Below, piece by piece: positions 36,274 through 45,609 of a stretch of DNA of 64,000 nt. The notes under the pieces are model-generated. The model worked only from the letters and a program-made list of their open reading frames with translations. It ran no database searches and was not told where the DNA came from. Position 1 is the stretch's first letter. Each line of letters begins with the position of its first letter. The position numbers and the translations under genes were made by a program. This DNA is from Vibrio hibernica (lineage in GTDB: Bacteria; Pseudomonadota; Gammaproteobacteria; Enterobacterales; Vibrionaceae), in the NCBI RefSeq assembly GCF_015223435.1, contig NZ_VHKO01000001.1, positions 62,001 through 126,000 of the forward strand, in the 5' to 3' direction.

Positions 36274-38640
36274 TTAGCGGTTCTCAAAGCGATTATAATC
36301 GAGCAACCCGGCTTCAATAGGTTGATCTTTTTCATACCACTGATGCAACTCATCGCTAAATTGCCAAAAGTTATCTGCACCACGTCTCACGCCATAGCGA
36401 TCTAATAAAGCAATGTAGTCGTCATCATCATTTAAATTAGCGAGTCGTTGGTAAAAATCAGCGGTATCGGATTCTTTTAATTGAATAAAGGCCGAGGGGT
36501 AGCTGCCAAGTACGCCTTTGACTAAAGCCAGGGTATCTTTCTCTTTTTGGCGATTACTTTCTTCATCAAATAAGCTCGAAATATTGCTATGAGCATTATT
36601 ATGAATCAATGTGAACACCTGTTTTTTACCCGATTTAGTGGTCATCATGATTGAAATTAGCTGCGGTATACGATAAATCCCTTTTCCTTTCAGGTTATTA
36701 ATCTGTCTTAAAATGGCTTCATTTTTTACCGATAATCCTGTGTTTTTTATCGAGTAACGGTCAGATAAAACAGGTTTAAGACGCTGTTCTAACATGCCAT
36801 ACAATTCCATTTTTGTATTATCGGTTTTATAGTGAATATTGGTTGGTTGCTCAAATGGTGTGACATCTCGTTGAATAAAGTCACTTAGTTGCGGTGACGG
36901 ATCTTGATACCAACTTTCCATTTGTTTATGACGCTCTTCAACGGGAAGGAGTGATAAGAAATTTTCTTCTCCTTCCATACGTAGGAAATCCATAAACATG
37001 CGAGTCATTAATTGATGACCAAAATTACCGTAAATATCAAACCCATCCACAAGAAGATATTGGATTCGTTCTAATAAAGCGTAATCCATTACCCAAGCTG
37101 TTTTTGGTGGGTTACCCACTAAACCTTTTACGACCGAGGCGCTATCAAAATGACGAAAAACGGTTAGTGCTGCATTATCATTCTCCCCATCACCATCCCA
37201 AATCAATTCAGTTGTTAAATGCTGACCATCCTTGAACCATTCATTCATATAACGAGATTTAGCTTCTAAATAAGCGGCTTGTTGCTTGGAATAAGATAGC
37301 CATTGATAAGTGGGAACGACGGTACTTTTTTCCGTCGGTAAGCGTAAGTTTTTTATTTGACTGCTATAAAATTGTTTTACTTTATCTAAGCTTGAGGATT
37401 TAGGATCGACGAAGAAAACCCAAAAATGATCATTAATTACGTTCAGTGCTAATTGCCCCCGGCAAACAGGGCCTTTGATAAAACTCATGATGGTATTTTG
37501 AGCATTATCCAGCATGAAGCGATATCGAGATTCAACGGGGATGTCCACAAATGCCGTCATGGGATTTGCTGCAACCGAAGCTTTATAACTTGGTAAAGCC
37601 TTGACTTCATACGCTGGCTTGATAAATAAAGATTCTATCCGCTTTAATTTTTGATCATTTAATGCATAAGGCTGGTGGGTTTTATCAACAATGGTGGCAG
37701 GGTAGGCAACTAAGCGATAATACACTCGATCGGTTTTAGGATCAGAGTAAGGGCGACGAGTAACAATTCGTTTGACCGGCTCACCAGGTGGGGTAAGCGA
37801 TCGAACTATCATGAAAAATTGAATGTCACTCTCCGCGCTCGCTCTTTGAAAGTCTGAAAAATATAAATGTGATAAAAAGAGGTGTTCATAAACATAACGA
37901 CTCATTAATTGCTGTTTTAATGAGTCACCATTTAAAAAAGCCTCCCATTTATCTACTTGTTTTCGCTGAGGTTGTGATAAAGGTTGATGAGCCGTCATTA
38001 AGGCGCCATCTGAAAGCCACTGCATTAAGGTTTGGTGCTCTTTACTGGTTAATGCTGGCATTCCATAAGGCATTCCCCATGTTGGATAATTGGCGGCGTA
38101 TTGGTCATATTCTTCAATCGTTGGGCATTGCTGGGCTCGATCAACCGAGAAATCAAATCCTTCTAGCTGATCTTGCTTCACCATTGGATGTTCTTTTTTC
38201 TGAGTTAATAAGCGAGCAACTAACCCTGCTTCTAGATTTGCTTCTGGAATTTGAGATCGCTCATTGAGCACTGGATGAAAGCCAATGTCTCGCCATTCTT
38301 GCGTTGTCTGAGCATCTTCGAATAAACGGGTTGGATTGGTCGCGGTTAAACGGGTTCCTGCATATACGAGGCTTTTATTTGCGCCTCGATCAATACCGTC
38401 TACTGACGATAATTTTAATTGGCAGGGAGCATCATAACAGGCATGACAAACGACACAGCGGTTATCTAAAATGGGTTTTATATCGTTGATAAAATGTTGT
38501 GCTGCTTGAGTGTCGAACTTTGGTATTCGTGGCTGAACTTGCTGTTTGCCAAAAAGGTTATCATAATTTAACCCAGTATAAACTGCGCATCCAGAGAACG
38601 TTACGAGTGCCAGTATGGAGAGGAAGTGCTTCAATTTCAT
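36274..38640 (-). CDS. cti: fatty acid cis/trans isomerase Cti
   Basis: 788 residues. Cti is a periplasmic heme enzyme that turns cis double bonds of membrane lipids into trans, stiffening the membrane under solvent, heat or salt stress. A hydrophobic leader with SGC (Cys18) could be a lipobox or a signal peptide. The single cytochrome c-type heme site CVVCH lies at 62-66 in RCVVCHACYDAPCQLKLSS, as in Pseudomonas Cti. Conserved tracts follow, such as IGFHPVLNERSQ and PYGMPALTSKEH. It stands alone with no clear operon partner. Confidence 0.9.
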   Translation of the reverse strand: MKLKHFLSILALVTFSGCAVYTGLNYDNLFGKQQVQPRIPKFDTQAAQHFINDIKPILDNRCVVCHACYDAPCQLKLSSVDGIDRGANKSLVYAGTRLTATNPTRLFEDAQTTQEWRDIGFHPVLNERSQIPEANLEAGLVARLLTQKKEHPMVKQDQLEGFDFSVDRAQQCPTIEEYDQYAANYPTWGMPYGMPALTSKEHQTLMQWLSDGALMTAHQPLSQPQRKQVDKWEAFLNGDSLKQQLMSRYVYEHLFLSHLYFSDFQRASAESDIQFFMIVRSLTPPGEPVKRIVTRRPYSDPKTDRVYYRLVAYPATIVDKTHQPYALNDQKLKRIESLFIKPAYEVKALPSYKASVAANPMTAFVDIPVESRYRFMLDNAQNTIMSFIKGPVCRGQLALNVINDHFWVFFVDPKSSSLDKVKQFYSSQIKNLRLPTEKSTVVPTYQWLSYSKQQAAYLEAKSRYMNEWFKDGQHLTTELIWDGDGENDNAALTVFRHFDSASVVKGLVGNPPKTAWVMDYALLERIQYLLVDGFDIYGNFGHQLMTRMFMDFLRMEGEENFLSLLPVEERHKQMESWYQDPSPQLSDFIQRDVTPFEQPTNIHYKTDNTKMELYGMLEQRLKPVLSDRYSIKNTGLSVKNEAILRQINNLKGKGIYRIPQLISIMMTTKSGKKQVFTLIHNNAHSNISSLFDEESNRQKEKDTLALVKGVLGSYPSAFIQLKESDTADFYQRLANLNDDDDYIALLDRYGVRRGADNFWQFSDELHQWYEKDQPIEAGLLDYNRFENR

Positions 38641-38965
38641 TGAGAATTCACTATTGATAAGTTAAGTCATATGCTTATTAATAATGAAGATAGCAAATCT
38701 GAATTAATTGTTAACTATTATTTACTGGTTATATAGCCGTCACTAGAAATTTTGTTAAACACTGCTAACCTTAGTTAAACAATCAGTAACTTAAATGCAA
38801 TTCTATAGATACATTCAGCATGATAATGTTGGTGGTGTGTTTTTTTACATAAGTGAGAGGGCGCACTCTTTTTTCCTTTAATTTCAATCGAATAAACTTA
38901 ACGAAAGTGTTCCGTTGTGCTAAATTTAGCCTGAATTTAAACATAATAAAATAGAGATTATTAAT
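38641..38965. other. intergenic region with divergent promoters of cti and the DUF3332 gene
   Basis: AT-rich region without a reading frame. Two GTTAAAC words occur on the plus strand (38754-38776). Nothing could be assigned to a known regulator. Confidence 0.4.
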
Positions 38966-39502
38966 ATGAAAAAATTAAAAATAGCAGTAGTGGCGGCTCT
39001 AGGAGTGACAACGCTTAGTGGTTGTATGGGGCAAATGGGTGTAACAGGACTGGTTGGTAAAGCTAACTTAATGGCAGTTGATAACCGTTATGCGCGTGAA
39101 GGCCTATTTCTTTTAATGAGCCCAATTTATGCGATTGCATCTGTTGGCGATTTATTCATTTTTAACGCCATCGAATTCTGGACTGGTAAAAACGTGATCA
39201 CTGGTAAATCACCAGCCGTTGTTGATACTCCTGCTCCATCTTTACTTAAAGTAAATGATAAACTAGATAGCTCTTTGACTACCGTACCCGTTCAAGCGAA
39301 CAATGCTGATATTGAAAATGCAACAATTGAACAAATTGATGCAAACACACTGCAAATGAACGTTGCTTATGTAAATGGCACTCAAAAAACATTGCGTGGT
39401 GTTAAATCTGGTGACCTAGTTACTTTTTATGCTGACAATCAACTTATCACCACCGTAAAAGTACAAGAGTTAGAAGATTACGTAGCCGCTGCTAAGCTGT
39501 AA
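38966..39502 (+). CDS. DUF3332 lipoprotein-like protein
   Basis: 178 residues. A basic start and hydrophobic stretch end in LSGC (Cys20), a lipobox. The next part (YAREGLFLLMSPIYAIASVGDLFIFNAIEFWTGKN) has a hydrophobic, possibly membrane-inserted segment, shared by DUF3332 proteins of marine gammaproteobacteria. The C-terminal part is a small soluble domain. The protein is probably in the envelope; function unknown. It is monocistronic, with its own terminator downstream. Confidence 0.78.
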   Translation: MKKLKIAVVAALGVTTLSGCMGQMGVTGLVGKANLMAVDNRYAREGLFLLMSPIYAIASVGDLFIFNAIEFWTGKNVITGKSPAVVDTPAPSLLKVNDKLDSSLTTVPVQANNADIENATIEQIDANTLQMNVAYVNGTQKTLRGVKSGDLVTFYADNQLITTVKVQELEDYVAAAKL

Positions 39503-39575
39503 TTTGAGATAGTGTTGACTTGAAGCCACAGTTTAGATCCGCTCTCGGGTATATCACGTTTAAGCTTCATGAATA

Positions 39576-39616
39576 AAATGCAGAGTAGACTTCATCGGTC
39601 ACTCTGCATTTTTTTA
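39576..39616 (+). terminator. intrinsic terminator of the DUF3332 gene
   Basis: Perfect 11-bp stem AAATGCAGAGT / ACTCTGCATTT followed by a T run. Confidence 0.88.
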
Positions 39617-39640
39617 TTTATGCTGGTTGTTAATATCATG

Positions 39641-39706
39641 ATTTATAAAGATCCATGGTTTATAAAGATTATTACTGATAAAGATCATTGCCCATAAAGA
39701 TCACAT
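39641..39706. repeat. four regularly spaced ATAAAGATC motifs
   Basis: ATAAAGATC or a one-base variant begins at 39645, 39662, 39678 and 39694, a period of 16-17 bases. The bases between copies are only partly alike. It lies upstream of the small membrane protein gene at 39809 and may be a binding array or a decayed tandem repeat. Confidence 0.65.
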
Positions 39707-39808
39707 AATCTGATATTTACGACTTAAGTCCAACAGTCGTGGATTAAAAAAAACGACATAGTAGTAGCATTATATCGTTAATCGCAACGGATTATGGGAG
39801 CGGTGAAT

Positions 39809-40045
39809 ATGATTGAAATGACACTATTGATGATAGAGAAGAGCTTTCTTTTAATAGGTATTGGTCTAATTTTCATTAGCATGATTCAATATGGAAAGAG
39901 GAGTCAAGATTGGAAAGGTTTAGCCACTATCTTCTATAAACGCGTAGAAATGTCGATCAGTGAATTTAAATATTATAAATTAGGTGTGTCATTAGTGGTA
40001 TTTGCAGTGGTATTGCGCATATTGTTTTTGACATTATGGCCATAA
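39809..40045 (+). CDS. small two-helix membrane protein
   Basis: 78 residues. Helices at about 5-27 and 56-75 flank a basic loop (GKRSQDWKGLATIFYKR). ATG 39809 has GGGAG (39796-39800) eight bases upstream. An in-frame ATG at 39794 would overlap this ribosome site, so the shorter start is chosen. The product family was not recognised. It lies between a set of ATAAAGATC repeats and the guaC terminator and is probably transcribed alone. Confidence 0.6.
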   Translation: MIEMTLLMIEKSFLLIGIGLIFISMIQYGKRSQDWKGLATIFYKRVEMSISEFKYYKLGVSLVVFAVVLRILFLTLWP

Positions 40046-40205
40046 TCACTAGTTAACTACTTATTTAACAAATAGTTATAGAGTTTTATCTAGGGGGAGG
40101 TTCTGAGGCTAAGATGGTTTTATGAGTTACTATCTTTCATAAGGTATCATAAAAAAAAATGAAATATCAGACTAGTAACAAAAATATCTGAACCTATAAT
40201 ACTGA

Positions 40206-40239
40206 AAACCGGAGCGCCTGCCAACGCTCCGGTTTTTTT
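40206..40239 (+). terminator. intrinsic terminator hairpin ahead of guaC
   Basis: Perfect 11-bp stem AAACCGGAGCG / CGCTCCGGTTT with a run of seven T. A TATAAT (40195-40200) lies just before it. It may end the upstream small gene's transcript, or act as an early stop in the guaC leader. Confidence 0.85.
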
Positions 40240-40327
40240 GTGTCCGAAATATGCGAATGCTTCTGCCAAAGCGATTTTCGCAACGCAACTTGCTGATACA
40301 GTAAAGCTGCGAACTAGAATCGGACGC
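40240..40327 (+). ncRNA. structured 5' leader of guaC (candidate cis-regulatory RNA)
   Basis: A closing stem GTCCGA / TCGGAC (40242-40247 with 40320-40325) encloses two hairpins. The first is TGCGAA / TTCGCA (40252-40257 with 40277-40282), extended by GCTT / AAGC. The second is CGCA / TGCG with CTT / AAG and an inner CTG / CAG (40284-40311). It ends 17 bases before the guaC ribosome site AAGGAAG, so translational control is possible. No match to a known riboswitch was recognised. Confidence 0.5.
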
Positions 40328-40358
40328 GTCATTATTTGTTTCAAAGGAAGTGTATAAA

Positions 40359-41402
40359 ATGCGTATCGAACAAGAACTAAAGTTAGGCTTTAAAGATGTT
40401 TTATTTCGCCCTAAGCGTTCAACTCTAAAAAGTCGTTCTCAAGTAAACTTAACCCGCGATTTTACATTCAAGCATAGTGGCCGTCAATGGTCTGGTGTAC
40501 CTGTTATTGCGGCTAATATGGATTCAGTCGGCACTTTTGCAATGGCGCAAGCGCTTGCTGAGCATAACGTAATGACTGCGATTCATAAGCACTATACCGT
40601 TGCTGACTGGGCCGATTTCATTAAAAATAATGAAGCTAAAGTTTTAAATAATGTCATGGTTTCAACGGGGACATCAGACGCTGACTTCCAGAAAACCCTA
40701 GATATTATGGCATTAACCGATGAGATAATTTTTATCTGTGTCGATATTGCTAATGGTTATTCTGAGCATCTTGTGGATTACGTGATGAAAGTACGCCAAG
40801 CTTTTCCTGATAAAGTGATTAGCGCAGGTAATGTGGTCACTGGCGATATGGTAGAAGAGTTGATTCTTGCCGGCGCCGATATAGTGAAAGTTGGCATTGG
40901 CCCGGGTTCTGTCTGCACAACTCGCGTAAAAACGGGGGTTGGTTACCCTCAACTTTCTGCCATTATTGAATGTGCGGATGCGGCACATGGCCTTGGCGGA
41001 ACGATTGTGGGCGATGGTGGTTGTACTTGCGCAGGTGATGTATCTAAAGCCTTTGGTGGTGGCGCAGATTTCGTCATGCTTGGTGGTATGTTAGCTGGGC
41101 ATGAAGAGTCAGGTGGCGAACGTGTTGAGCAAGATGGTAAAGCATTCATGAAGTTCTATGGCATGAGTAGCCAGTCTGCGATGAAGAAGCATTCTGGTGG
41201 TATGGCGAAGTACCGCGCAGCAGAAGGTAAAACAGTTTTGATTCCATTTCGTGGAACCGTGCATGACACTATCAACGATATTCTTGGCGGCGTGCGATCA
41301 ACCTGCACCTACGTTGGCGCAGCGAAGCTTAAAGAGCTGACAAAACGCACCACATTTATCCGTGTTCAAGAGCAAGAAAATAACGTTTACGGACGTGAAT
41401 AA
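40359..41402 (+). CDS. guaC: GMP reductase
   Basis: 347 residues. It is an IMPDH/GMPR-family barrel that deaminates GMP to IMP with NADPH, in purine salvage. The start [22 protein letters not shown] is that of E. coli GuaC. The catalytic Cys is in [22 protein letters not shown], and the Gly-rich [25 protein letters not shown] and [16 protein letters not shown] are family motifs. ATG 40359 follows AAGGAAG (40344-40350); a GTG at 40350 would start inside this site. It is preceded by a strong hairpin and a folded leader and followed by its own terminator. Confidence 0.95.
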   Translation: MRIEQELKLGFKDVLFRPKRSTLKSRSQVNLTRDFTFKHSGRQWSGVPVIAANMDSVGTFAMAQALAEHNVMTAIHKHYTVADWADFIKNNEAKVLNNVMVSTGTSDADFQKTLDIMALTDEIIFICVDIANGYSEHLVDYVMKVRQAFPDKVISAGNVVTGDMVEELILAGADIVKVGIGPGSVCTTRVKTGVGYPQLSAIIECADAAHGLGGTIVGDGGCTCAGDVSKAFGGGADFVMLGGMLAGHEESGGERVEQDGKAFMKFYGMSSQSAMKKHSGGMAKYRAAEGKTVLIPFRGTVHDTINDILGGVRSTCTYVGAAKLKELTKRTTFIRVQEQENNVYGRE

Positions 41403-41423
41403 ACTGCTAGCTTAAACCTAAAT

Positions 41424-41450
41424 TGGCCGCTTTTTTAAGCGGCCTTTTTT
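41424..41450 (+). terminator. intrinsic terminator of guaC
   Basis: GGCCGCTT / AAGCGGCC stem with a TTTT loop and a T6 tail. Confidence 0.9.
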
Positions 41451-41546
41451 ATGTCTAAAATTTACACGGATAAAAAGAATAGACATGCGATGAAAGTATA
41501 CTGTATATTTAAACAGTTGTAGGGCGCTGGTAAAAAGGAAAATAGA

Positions 41547-41810
41547 ATGACAAATGTCTACGAATTTAAGAAAAAAGAAGATTATGCAACAATAGAGCAA
41601 GTGGAACATTTACGCTGGATGTTTTCCCCTTTTAATTCTAATCGCGATCAATTCACATTAGCTAAAGTCAGCACCACACATCAAATCATGTCTTTTACTG
41701 ATCGTGGTTGCACATTAAGCCCTAAAGAAATTCATGAATATTTAAGTGAAATAAAACCAATGCCAAAAAGTGCACATCAAATGGTTGCCAGTATGATGAC
41801 GGCGTGTTGA
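41547..41810 (+). CDS. small hypothetical protein
   Basis: 87 residues, hydrophilic, without signal peptide or membrane helix. It starts MTNVYEFKKKEDYATIEQVEHLRWMF behind AAGGA with suitable spacing, supporting translation. No family was recognised and no catalytic motif is visible. A Cys pair (CTL in the middle, final Cys) is not obviously meaningful. It lies alone between guaC and a terminator facing the other way. Confidence 0.55.
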   Translation: MTNVYEFKKKEDYATIEQVEHLRWMFSPFNSNRDQFTLAKVSTTHQIMSFTDRGCTLSPKEIHEYLSEIKPMPKSAHQMVASMMTAC

Positions 41811-41824
41811 TAGTACAAACATCG

Positions 41825-41910
41825 AATAAAGTGCATAAAAAAAGCCAGTAACTAGGTTGAAGTGACCTTAAAGTTTACTGGCTTAATAAAAATCGTTAAC
41901 GCACTTTATT
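41825..41910 (-). terminator. nested terminator of the DUF406 gene
   Basis: An inner stem AGCCAGTAA / TTACTGGCT (41843-41883), itself holding AGGT / ACCT, is followed by T7 on the minus strand. An outer perfect 10-bp repeat AATAAAGTGC / GCACTTTATT (41825-41834 and 41901-41910) encloses it. Confidence 0.75.
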
Positions 41911-41936
41911 GAGGGCTAAACAGAAAGATAAAATGA

Positions 41937-42257
41937 TTAACGATTTAAACTACGGCTTTGTAACTCAAAAATTAATTTTTCAGCGCTACATTCAAATCTA
42001 ATATGAGCCGTTAACTGTGTTGCATCATCAGTCATGTCTTCAATTTGATATTCAAATTTTTCATTTACACGTTTTGCTAATGCTAAATAAGGTTCTAGAT
42101 GAGTGATTAGGGTTGCCTTATTTGGACCTTGAATATGAACATCTGCTACATCATCACCTTCCTTGATGATAAATCCCATTTCAGCACTGCAACCACAGGC
42201 TTCACAAACTTCGTTCTCAGTTATTTCTAGCTCTAATTCTTGTCTTTGATTATTCAT
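41937..42257 (-). CDS. YfcZ/YiiS-type protein (DUF406 family)
   Basis: 106 residues. An N-terminal Cys group CEACGCSAEMGFII and the C-terminal pattern IRFECSAEKLIFELQSR match the YfcZ/YiiS family (E. coli YfcZ has FACEAEMLIFQL at the same place). It is a small cytoplasmic protein of unknown function, perhaps metal-binding. The gene is monocistronic and has an unusually elaborate terminator. Confidence 0.8.
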   Translation of the reverse strand: MNNQRQELELEITENEVCEACGCSAEMGFIIKEGDDVADVHIQGPNKATLITHLEPYLALAKRVNEKFEYQIEDMTDDATQLTAHIRFECSAEKLIFELQSRSLNR

Positions 42258-42384
42258 GCTTATTGCCTTATAAGTAACGATTTACTCTATTTTACGCCTC
42301 ATTTTTTTGCAAAACTAGCCAATAACCATGATGAAAATCAAACAATAGTTTAATTTCTGAAAGATTGTCCTTGTGAGGTAAAAC

Positions 42385-43212
42385 CTATACCGGATAAACG
42401 ACGGGAAAACCATAAGTAGGGTGTGGCTGAATAAATGTTGGATACCCGTAGACTTGTGAAATATTTTTTGGGGTTAATGTTTCCCAAGGAGTGCCATCTG
42501 CAATGATTTCTCCTTGGTTAAGTAATAAGATCCGATCCGCGTATTGCGCCGTTAAGTTTAAATCATGAAGTACGATAATGACGGTAGCACCGTTATCTGC
42601 CATTGTTTTCGCTAAAGATAGCGTTCTATGTTGATGGGCCAAATCTAAAGCCGACGTTGGTTCATCTAGCATAAAAATACAATTATCGGCTGCACTGCTT
42701 AATTGAGTGAGTACCCGAGCTAAATGAACTCGTTGTTTTTCTCCTCCCGACAGTGAAGGGTAAGAGCGCTCACTTAAATCAGAAATACCAACGGTTGCCA
42801 TGGTTTTTTGAGTCGTTTGCTTTAAATCGTGATTATTCAGACTTAATGGAATGCCCCCTAACTCCACGACTTCTTTAGCCAAAAATGGGAAAGTAAGCGT
42901 ACTTTGTTGAGGTAACATGCCAAGCTGTTTGGCTAACTGAGATTTATCCCAATCTTGCTGTGCTTTACCAAAATAATGCAAAGTTGGCTCTTGATCGTTA
43001 TTAGTTAATTTAGGTTTCTTGGAAAGCGATTGTTCACCACTTAAAATTTTGAGTAGGCTACTTTTTCCTGTTCCATTCGGGCCTAATAAAGCGGTCACTT
43101 GTCCTTGGTAAATATCTAAATTAAGATCATTTAGTATAAGCTTATTGCCAAATTGTAGATGAATATGACGAGCTTTAATGGCGGTAGCTAAAGGTGCTGA
43201 AGTAGTCAACAT
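42385..43212 (-). CDS. hmuV: heme ABC transporter ATP-binding protein
   Basis: 275 residues. Walker A is LGPNGTGKSSLL, the signature is LSGGEKQRVHLARVL, Walker B is CIFMLDEPTSALD and the H-loop is VLHDLNLTAQYADRILLL. These place it in the FecE/HmuV group. It powers heme import through HmuU. It shares a base with hmuU and is the last gene of the tonB-exbB-exbD-hmuTUV cluster. The Vibrio name is hutD. Confidence 0.92.
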   Translation of the reverse strand: MLTTSAPLATAIKARHIHLQFGNKLILNDLNLDIYQGQVTALLGPNGTGKSSLLKILSGEQSLSKKPKLTNNDQEPTLHYFGKAQQDWDKSQLAKQLGMLPQQSTLTFPFLAKEVVELGGIPLSLNNHDLKQTTQKTMATVGISDLSERSYPSLSGGEKQRVHLARVLTQLSSAADNCIFMLDEPTSALDLAHQHRTLSLAKTMADNGATVIIVLHDLNLTAQYADRILLLNQGEIIADGTPWETLTPKNISQVYGYPTFIQPHPTYGFPVVYPV

Positions 43213-44273
43213 TAAACAATCCGTCCTTTTTGGGAAAACAGAAGGTATAAAAAGAATGGGGCACCCACAATTGCCGTCACAATACCAACCGGTAATTCTG
43301 CAGGTGTTACGGCAACACGTGCGAACATATCCGCTAATGTTAGTAATAACGCGCCTAAAATGGCTGAAAATGGGAGTAGTGCGCGATGATCTGGACCAAT
43401 TAACATTCGTCCAAGATGAGGGATGACGAGTCCGATAAACCCTATCATGCCACTTAAACTCACTGTAACGCCGACACCGACGGCGGTTAATAATATTAAT
43501 TTACGTTTCAATGATTGGACTGGAACGCCAAGATGAATGGCTTCAGCCTCACCGAGTAATAAGGCATTGAGTGGCATGGCTTGTCGCATAAAAAATGCCA
43601 GTAAGCTGATTAATGTTATAGCGGCTAAACCAATTCCGGCCCAGGTAGCACCCGCTAACGAGCCCATTGACCAAAGAGATAAATCTCTCAGCATTTGATC
43701 GTCTGCAATAAAGTTTAAATAACCTATCGCGGCACCCGATAATGCGCTTATTGCGACTCCAGCGAGTAGCATTACGGTCACGGAAGTACCAAATTGGCTC
43801 GTACCTAATTTATAAACAATGATGGTCGTCAATGCACCACCTAAGAAAGCAAAAATTGGAACAGCGGCCATATCCATAAATAGCGGATAGTCTTGTTTTA
43901 ATTCAGCGAAGAAAACAATGGCGAGCGCCGCGCCAAGTGCCGCGCCAGATGACACCCCAATAATTCCTGGTTCGGCTAATGGATTACGAAATAGCCCCTG
44001 CATGACGGCGCCACATAAGCCTAAAATTGCGCCAATTAATAAGCATAACAGTGTGCGAGGTAAGCGTACTTGTTGGATGATAAGCTCAACATGTATCGGC
44101 AAATCGTGTATCTTTGGTGTCATAAACGTAGGCAAAATATTTTGAATACTACTTTGAAGGCTGTGACTAAACGAAATATTCATAGGGCCGACAGAAATAG
44201 AGATCACGATGATCATACACAGTAACAATGTAAATGCCGTAAATAGAAGGCTAAAAGGAATATGGCGTAACAT
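43212..44273 (-). CDS. hmuU: heme ABC transporter permease
   Basis: 353 residues with about ten membrane helices, the FecCD/BtuC fold. PRTLLCLLIGAILGLCGAVMQGLFRNPLAEPGIIGVSSGAALGAAL and GMIGFIGLVIPHLGRMLIGPDHR are the family's conserved tracts, the latter contacting the ATPase. It moves heme across the inner membrane with HmuV. It starts 20 bases after hmuT. The Vibrio name is hutC. Confidence 0.93.
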   Translation of the reverse strand: MLRHIPFSLLFTAFTLLLCMIIVISISVGPMNISFSHSLQSSIQNILPTFMTPKIHDLPIHVELIIQQVRLPRTLLCLLIGAILGLCGAVMQGLFRNPLAEPGIIGVSSGAALGAALAIVFFAELKQDYPLFMDMAAVPIFAFLGGALTTIIVYKLGTSQFGTSVTVMLLAGVAISALSGAAIGYLNFIADDQMLRDLSLWSMGSLAGATWAGIGLAAITLISLLAFFMRQAMPLNALLLGEAEAIHLGVPVQSLKRKLILLTAVGVGVTVSLSGMIGFIGLVIPHLGRMLIGPDHRALLPFSAILGALLLTLADMFARVAVTPAELPVGIVTAIVGAPFFLYLLFSQKGRIV

Positions 44274-44293
44274 GTTACTTCCTGTCTAATAAG

Positions 44294-45196
44294 TTAAGGA
44301 TAAATGAGAGTTTGGATTCGTTTTGCTTCGGCTAAGCTTTTTAGCCCTAAACCACCGACTAAAGCATGACCATCAATGGTAATAATACTTTTAGATTGAC
44401 CAGCGGGTGTTGCTGCCAGCAGTGGCATTTTTTTCAAGATAGCGTCCGCGCCACCTAATTTATCAAAGCTACGACCGCTAACTAAAATAATATCAGGCTG
44501 CATTTCAATCATGGCTTCAGTTGAAATTGGCTTATAAGACTCTAATTTTTCAGCCGCTGGATTAACACCACCAACAAGTTTAATAATGGCATCTGGGGTA
44601 GTGTTTCTTCCCGCAACATTGGCAGGCCGCCCTTCATGGATCAGTAAGAAAAGAATCTTTTTCGCAGATGCTATTTTCTGCTGCGCAAGATTTTTTTGTT
44701 CTAACTGCGCCACTTTCGTTTGAATATCTCGTTCTAATGATTGGGCTTTTGATTGTGTATGTGTCAGTTGAGCAATTTCATTTATTCGTGTTAATAATCC
44801 ATCAATATCACTCTGGCTATTGACCACATTTATTTTCACGCCAGCTTCTTTCAATGTATTGAGTGTCGAAGCCGGACCCATTTCATCGGATCCAATAATT
44901 CTACTTGGATTGAGAGCCAGTAAACCCTCGCTTGAAAGCTGGCGATGATAACCGACTACTGGTAATTCAGATTTTGTTGGTTGAGTACTCGTTAGATCGA
45001 TAGCAACTAGTTGATCACTCGCGCCTAAAGCTTCTATTATTTCAGTGACAGCGCCACCTGCGCTTATGATTCGTTCAGCAGCCATTACCGCTGTTTGTGG
45101 CAAGAATGTTAGAACTACACTCAAAGTTAATCGATGAAAAAAAATGCCGATATTAAAAGATTTAAGTAGCGTAATTAATGGTTTGAAATTCATCAT
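44294..45196 (-). CDS. hmuT: periplasmic heme-binding protein
   Basis: 300 residues. A long basic leader (about 40 residues, ending AVMAAE) is a Sec signal. The mature part starts RIISAGGAVTEIIEALGASDQLVAID, typical of class III binding proteins for heme. VVGYHRQLSSEGLLALNPSRII has the Tyr that ligates heme in HmuT homologues. It passes heme from the outer membrane receptor to HmuUV. It overlaps exbD by 4 bases, so it is translationally coupled. The Vibrio name is hutB. Confidence 0.9.
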   Translation of the reverse strand: MMNFKPLITLLKSFNIGIFFHRLTLSVVLTFLPQTAVMAAERIISAGGAVTEIIEALGASDQLVAIDLTSTQPTKSELPVVGYHRQLSSEGLLALNPSRIIGSDEMGPASTLNTLKEAGVKINVVNSQSDIDGLLTRINEIAQLTHTQSKAQSLERDIQTKVAQLEQKNLAQQKIASAKKILFLLIHEGRPANVAGRNTTPDAIIKLVGGVNPAAEKLESYKPISTEAMIEMQPDIILVSGRSFDKLGGADAILKKMPLLAATPAGQSKSIITIDGHALVGGLGLKSLAEAKRIQTLIYP

Positions 45197-45609
45197 TTAG
45201 GGTCTTCCATGAGGATTTGTGTAGCAGCAATATTATGCTGATGTAAAAAGGCGAATAATTTGACGATATGCTGGATTTCTGCACTTTTATCCGCCGCTAT
45301 TACGATTGGCTTTTCTGGGGATGTTTTGACTAATTCAACTAAGGCTAATTGGAAGCTCTCCCAATCTGACATTGCTTTGCCATCAATAGCCCAGAAAGGT
45401 GCTTTTTTTAAGATATTCAGTGTGATCGATTTATTATCAACGGCTTGAGTCGCCGATTGTTCAGAATTGGGAAGATCTACTTCTAGAGAGCTTAATTTTA
45501 CCGAAGCGGTGAGAAGTAAAAATACCATGACGATAAAAATAATATCCAATAAAGGGGTCAGATCTGGCGTTAGTCCTGCTGTTGAATCAGACCGTTGTGA
45601 GCGGATCAT
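45193..45609 (-). CDS. exbD: TonB energy-transducing protein ExbD
   Basis: 138 residues. One membrane helix (about 17-37) has the essential Asp in LTPLLDIIFIVMVFLLL. The rest is a periplasmic domain. With ExbB it uses the proton gradient to drive TonB. It overlaps both exbB (upstream) and hmuT (downstream) by four bases, so the three genes are translationally coupled. Confidence 0.93.
   Translation of the reverse strand: MIRSQRSDSTAGLTPDLTPLLDIIFIVMVFLLLTASVKLSSLEVDLPNSEQSATQAVDNKSITLNILKKAPFWAIDGKAMSDWESFQLALVELVKTSPEKPIVIAADKSAEIQHIVKLFAFLHQHNIAATQILMEDPK

Noticed and set aside
40240-40327. tRNA or tRNA-like gene ahead of guaC
   Set aside because: The closing stem and arm sizes do not fit a cloverleaf, and no T-arm GTTC or 3' acceptor sequence is present.
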